Positions 60,874 to 64,000 of a DNA stretch of 64,000 bases are shown one piece after another. The notes beneath the pieces were generated by a model that saw only the letters and a program-made list of their open reading frames with translations, was not told where the DNA came from and made no database searches. Source of the stretch: Microglena sp. YARC (lineage: Eukaryota > Chlorophyta > Chlorophyceae > Chlamydomonadales > Chlamydomonadaceae); NCBI GenBank assembly GCA_022414725.1, contig JAJSRW010002116.1:1-64000 (forward strand), read 5' to 3'. A program made the translations under genes and the position numbers. Each line of letters starts with the position of its first letter. The stretch's first letter is position 1.

Positions 60874-61544
60874 TCAGAACACACTATAGCCTCTCAATAG
60901 CTTCTGGCGCCTGGTTGAGCATCCGGCCAAGCGCATCACAGGCGTCACATGCGTCATTGAACAAAGGGAAAAGCAAACCCTCAGGACGGGGCCGGTTCTC
61001 GTGGTGGCATTCACCGGGAAGCTGATGTCCCAGTGTCCATACGTGTTGTCAGACAGTCTCAGCCATGGAATGTAGTGTTTGGCAAAATTGCGGAGAGTGT
61101 TTGCCGTCACGCCCCCTTTGATAATGTACTCTGTTGTGCGCTCCTTGATAGCCCGCAGCTCGGCAAACATGGGATCCAGGAATGTCCTGTCCCGATCCCA
61201 ATACACATCGCCGTCAGCAGGAGGTTCCTGCATCTTCTTCTCAACGTATACTGCAATTCCATCCAACAAGGCAATTCCATCCAACAAGGCAATTCCATCC
61301 AGCAAGGCATTCCATCCAGCAACGCTGTGCCGGTATGAAAGTTGTAGCACAGATCGTCCTGACTGCCGCCCGGCAGAGCAGCAGCAGCTGCAGCCATTAA
61401 GTGAGCCCGGATATGGCGGAGCGCATTGTGAAAGGAACGCATGACACCGGGGTCATTTAGCCCGGCCACCGGCTCAAACAAGTCTCCAGCCCCCTGCAAA
61501 AAATATGCAAGAGTCAGCATGTTCTGTTTTATTTCTTGCATCAT
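60874..61544 (-). CDS. Hypothetical protein with LLDGIA repeat, frameshifted
   Basis: ATG at 61544/61541 (MMQEIKQNMLTLAYFLQGAG). It continues VMRSFHNALRHIRAHLMAA and LCYNFHTGTALLDGM into a tandem 15-base unit (GCAATTCCATCCAAC on the plus strand, 61254-61310). There the frame changes to ALLDGIAVYVEKKMQEPP, then DRDRTFLDPMFAELRAIKER, VTANTLRNFAKHYIPWLRLS and GHWDISFPVNATTRTGP. The array is a natural site for slippage. The protein looks soluble and helical. No family recognised. It lies between the two caspase-like genes. Confidence 0.5.
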
Positions 61545-61552
61545 TCCATCTT

Positions 61553-61806
61553 ACAGTTGTTCTCAAATTAAAGTGGGACACCCTTTATAATCGAACTTGC
61601 AGGTCGTTGCTTTTTGGCGACGTTGGGGGATCCTCAAAAAATATTTGTAGTGAACCACGGACCTGTAAGAGGGTTGATCACCCGTCCCGAAACGCACCAG
61701 AATGCCGCCGGCAAATGCCTGCTTCGTGGGCATGTCTACGCTCGGTCACGCCACCCTGCGAAATACAGAAATGCATGCAACCCTACAGTCAGTGGAACAG
61801 TAAAAT
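61553..61806. mobile_element. Family 1 relic and adjacent family 2 end
   Basis: ACAGTTGTTCTCAAATTAAA followed by GTGGGACACCCTTTATAA is a family 1 terminus. The next 100 bases join its two sub-terminal regions (GACGTTGGGGG, TCAAAAAATATTTGTAGTGA), so this is a deletion form. At 61783 a family 2 left end begins (TACAGTCAGTGGAACAGTAA). Confidence 0.6.
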
Positions 61807-62117
61807 GAAACCTCCCAATAAACGGTATGAGGCGGCGACAGACGTTATAGTGTGCGTTTTGCCATCCATGTTCGAGATGCACAAGCGTGCGTGGATGCAG
61901 AGGCGACACTGCTCAGGTACATGCGCGGTGGTTACGATTCCAGAATCCAGTCACGAAGAGATGTGGGCACATCAATCCCTATTTTAAACGTGTTTACATG
62001 AACACCTCTGAAAAGACTCTCCATCTCGGGAACAACAATTATTTCAACAAAAAATAAATACTGAAGAATGCCGGAGGCTCGATAGCGGATTTTTTGATGG
62101 CTTTGACTGCATGGGGG
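61807..62117. other. Gap, no confident gene
   Basis: A plus-strand frame from the ATG inside the family 2 end (MKPPNKRYEAATDVIVCVLP) is open to 61987. It could be a short fusion of element and older coding sequence. Not supported enough to call. Confidence 0.3.
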
Positions 62118-62154
62118 TATAAAAAGTATCCATTCATGTTCTTTATTGCAGGTC
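62118..62154 (+). promoter_or_regulatory. TATA-like promoter before the small ORF at 62155
   Basis: TATAAAAAG at 62118-62126 lies about 35 bases before the ATG and is duplicated with the ORF at 60101. The tract TTCTTTATTGCAG just before GTCATG also resembles a splice acceptor, an alternative reading. Confidence 0.4.
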
Positions 62155-62313
62155 ATGGATGGCGACGCTGAACTAGATGCTTTGCTTGCACAACACCCGG
62201 CTGCAAGAGCGGCATATGAGCGTCGCATCGAGAGGCTAAGGTTTGTACATGCTTGCCTGATGATAGCCGAACGATATGTGTTACGCCACACTACTTGCCG
62301 TAGAACATGCTAG
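62155..62313 (+). CDS. Small MDGDAELDALL-family protein, 52 aa
   Basis: Reads MDGDAELDALLAQHPAARAA and then YERRIERLRF, with a His/Cys-rich end (AERYVLRHTTCRRTC). It is the most complete of three related ORFs (also 3162 and 60101). An acidic head and a strongly basic helix suggest a small nucleic-acid or protein-binding peptide, or the first exon of a larger mobile gene. Between the caspase-like genes. Function unknown. Confidence 0.48.
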   Translation: MDGDAELDALLAQHPAARAAYERRIERLRFVHACLMIAERYVLRHTTCRRTC

Positions 62314-62769
62314 CAAATGTGAAGATGAATGGACGAATAGGGGATTTTGCTGGGTACCGTCGGAACAAGGTATACAATGATTTTGCTGGGTACCGTCGTC
62401 GGAACAAGGTATACAAGGATTCCATTCCAATCACGGTGATCTTTATAGATTACAGAGATGCCAATAAATATCCCATATCAGATACAGTTGCTCGACTATG
62501 GATTTAACCCCCGTTGCCTCTGATGTCGAAACACATAATTGTATTCCCATTGTCTGTGAAGGTGCGCGTTCCCTTGACTTGAGCAATCATGAAGCCATGC
62601 ATGTCCATGTACACATGTGTGTGCGTCAAGATGGCAGCACATACAGTACACTAAATCTAAAAAAACTCTAGGTGTTTCACTGCCGAAATGAAAACATTAG
62701 CCCCCCGTTTTATTTTGGCAGTAGCACAGATGGTGTCAAAACGTTCCCCACACAATCTCCACCTCAGAC
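62314..62769. other. Gap, no confident gene
   Basis: Holds a direct repeat GATTTTGCTGGGTACCGTCG/GGAACAAGGTATACAA at 62342-62415. No credible gene. Confidence 0.4.
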
Positions 62770-63570
62770 TCAGAACTCCACCTCAGACTCAGACTCAGAC
62801 TCAGACTCAGAACCCGCATCATCATTAGTGATGCAACAAGAACCCACCGGGAGAGCGGGCGTCCCGAACACACCCCGGAAAGCGTGCGTCATCCGTACTT
62901 GCGCCCCACTCCAATACTTGTCCAATGCCGTCTCGAACCCATCGTACGTCACCAGCACCTCCTGATCAAACATGCGCCCCAGTGCGACACCGAACTTGCT
63001 GCCCCGGCTGTTACCAGTGGTCTTTCCAAACTGCTGCGTGGCTGCCACTGTCATGCCGTAGTAGGTGCTTGGCGCGCCTGCCCCCCCTTGCATCTGAGCA
63101 CCTCGCAGCCTTACTGCGTCCCTGGTACCTTGCCCATCCTCCCCCTCGGCCTCGCACATGTTCAGCAACCTCACAAATGTGCCTTTGAACTTCGCCGCCA
63201 CGCACTCAATTGCCTCAGCTGTGACCTGCTGCTTGAATGAACACACGAGACTACCGTGCTGCGGCGACCCCTGCCACATGCCATGGCCGCAGAACAACAA
63301 CACAGCCACCTCTGTTTCGTGGGACAACAACCACTTCAGGTGGTCCAATACAGCGCTGGACAACACCTCGCCCTCCAGTGTTTCAAAACTGAAACCCGGC
63401 CCTAACTGGCGGCGTAGCACTGCTGCGTCGCGCGCAAAACCCTCAGTGCTATACTTGCCCAGGTCACTGGGGAGCACTCCTGCTTTCTCCATCACGTATC
63501 GAGTCCTGATATCCAACCCAGGCGTGGCGTAACTGGGGCTGACCAGCAAGGCACGCTTTTGTCTCTGCAT
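62770..63570 (-). CDS. Caspase-like (metacaspase/C14-type) protein, copy 2
   Basis: ATG at 63570 (MQRQKRALLVSPSYATPGLD), 266 residues in an intact frame. Same plan as the copy at 59096: strand 1 RALLVSPSY, catalytic His in VAVLLFCGHGMWQGSPQHG, catalytic Cys in VRLLNMCEAEGEDGQG, then YYGMTVAATQQFG and a C-terminal acidic tail of alternating Ser-Glu (ESESESESEVEF, encoded by a CTCAGA repeat at 62773-62810). The two proteins differ widely outside the core, so the duplication is old or the genes were gained separately. Possible roles are control of host cell death or processing of viral proteins; inference only. Confidence 0.85.
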   Translation of the reverse strand: MQRQKRALLVSPSYATPGLDIRTRYVMEKAGVLPSDLGKYSTEGFARDAAVLRRQLGPGFSFETLEGEVLSSAVLDHLKWLLSHETEVAVLLFCGHGMWQGSPQHGSLVCSFKQQVTAEAIECVAAKFKGTFVRLLNMCEAEGEDGQGTRDAVRLRGAQMQGGAGAPSTYYGMTVAATQQFGKTTGNSRGSKFGVALGRMFDQEVLVTYDGFETALDKYWSGAQVRMTHAFRGVFGTPALPVGSCCITNDDAGSESESESESEVEF

Positions 63571-64000
63571 CTGTGGGGGTTACACTTATTTATACCTGTT
63601 AATATTGAATCACACATATTTCTCTATGTACAACTTGCGCAACCAAAACATAGGTACTTCCGCCTTAATTAATCCGCGGAAGCCATTGTAAACGGAAGTC
63701 AAATGGCATTCTCCAATTTGGAAATAAATAGTTTTGTTCACGATCAATGATGCGTGTCCAAGAAAGAAATAATGATGCGGGACTCCAAAGCAGCGTGATT
63801 TTTAAGAGGCGCGCTCCACCATCCCAAAATAACACAGGTTTGTTAAGCAGAAAAAAAAGTATTGGTTCGCTTGTGCATGTATGTATGTATGCACGAACGA
63901 ACGAACGAACTATGATGAGAACGACGACGGCGCCGGAGCAGCAGCCGCAGAGTAGTTGTACTTGTCCTCGCACGCAGAGTTGTACTTGGCTACACACTCA
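63571..64000. other. Right edge, no confident gene
   Basis: A minus-strand open frame (63665-63997) has no convincing composition. (GAAC)n at 63894-63909 and (ATGT)n at 63879-63891 are short tandem repeats. Confidence 0.35.

Noticed and set aside
63665..63997. Minus-strand ORF at the right edge
   Set aside because: Composition is not protein-like and no start or domain is evident; it may be chance.

Overview
The window reads as part of a nucleocytoplasmic large DNA virus (Nucleocytoviricota) genome, either a free virus or an endogenised copy in an algal chromosome. Virus-type informational genes support this: the C-terminal half of the largest RNA polymerase subunit (1-1440), a TFIIS-type elongation factor (13494-14138) and a DEAD-box helicase (9053-10731). 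Typical NCLDV accessory genes are also present: a DUF2177 membrane protein, a SLATT-like 2TM protein, an MscS channel and a C5 cytosine methyltransferase. A pherophorin-like, proline-rich cell-wall protein (37151-38509) points to a green-algal host. I cannot place the family with confidence.

Layout. 1-3.3 kb: broken RPB1, an ankyrin fragment and a mariner-like relic. 3.9-8.5 kb: a phage-like repeat fibre ending in a peptidase-G2 type self-cleaving domain. 9-14.8 kb: helicase, small virus-like genes, TFIIS. 14.9-18.8 kb: small inverted-repeat elements and a Tc1/mariner element carrying a Fanzor (eukaryotic TnpB) gene. 18.9-23.2 kb: membrane and unknown proteins, including MscS. 23.4-29.8 kb: a duplicated pair of membrane-anchored coiled-coil proteins with very long Ala-Gln-Ala-Arg repeats and different adhesive C-termini (WSC-like versus B-lectin), with orphan C-terminal cassettes between them. 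29.9-38.9 kb: coiled-coil protein, SLATT-like protein, DUF2177, methyltransferase, an unknown Pro/Ala-rich protein, pherophorin-like protein. 39-50.9 kb: an S74 fibre, a second Fanzor element, a 5.7-kb RCC1-repeat fibre and an Ig-like fibre. 51-64 kb: gene-poor, repeat-rich sequence with ankyrin, ribbon-helix-helix-like, candidate papain-fold and two caspase-like genes.

The surface-protein load is unusual. At least six large adhesin or fibre genes occupy about a third of the window. Three fibres end in three different C-terminal modules, two of them known phage auto-cleaving chaperone types, so host attachment and its diversification look like a main theme. The second theme is mobile DNA: two copies of the Fanzor element plus at least three families of short inverted-repeat elements, some nested.

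Many genes are broken by single-base indels although their motifs are intact, often in homopolymers. The two Fanzor copies differ by GGG/GGGG and AAAA/AAAAA at their respective breaks. This could be residual long-read error or real decay of an endogenous virus; frameshifted genes are annotated with that caution. Coordinates for frameshifted genes span the whole inferred gene.
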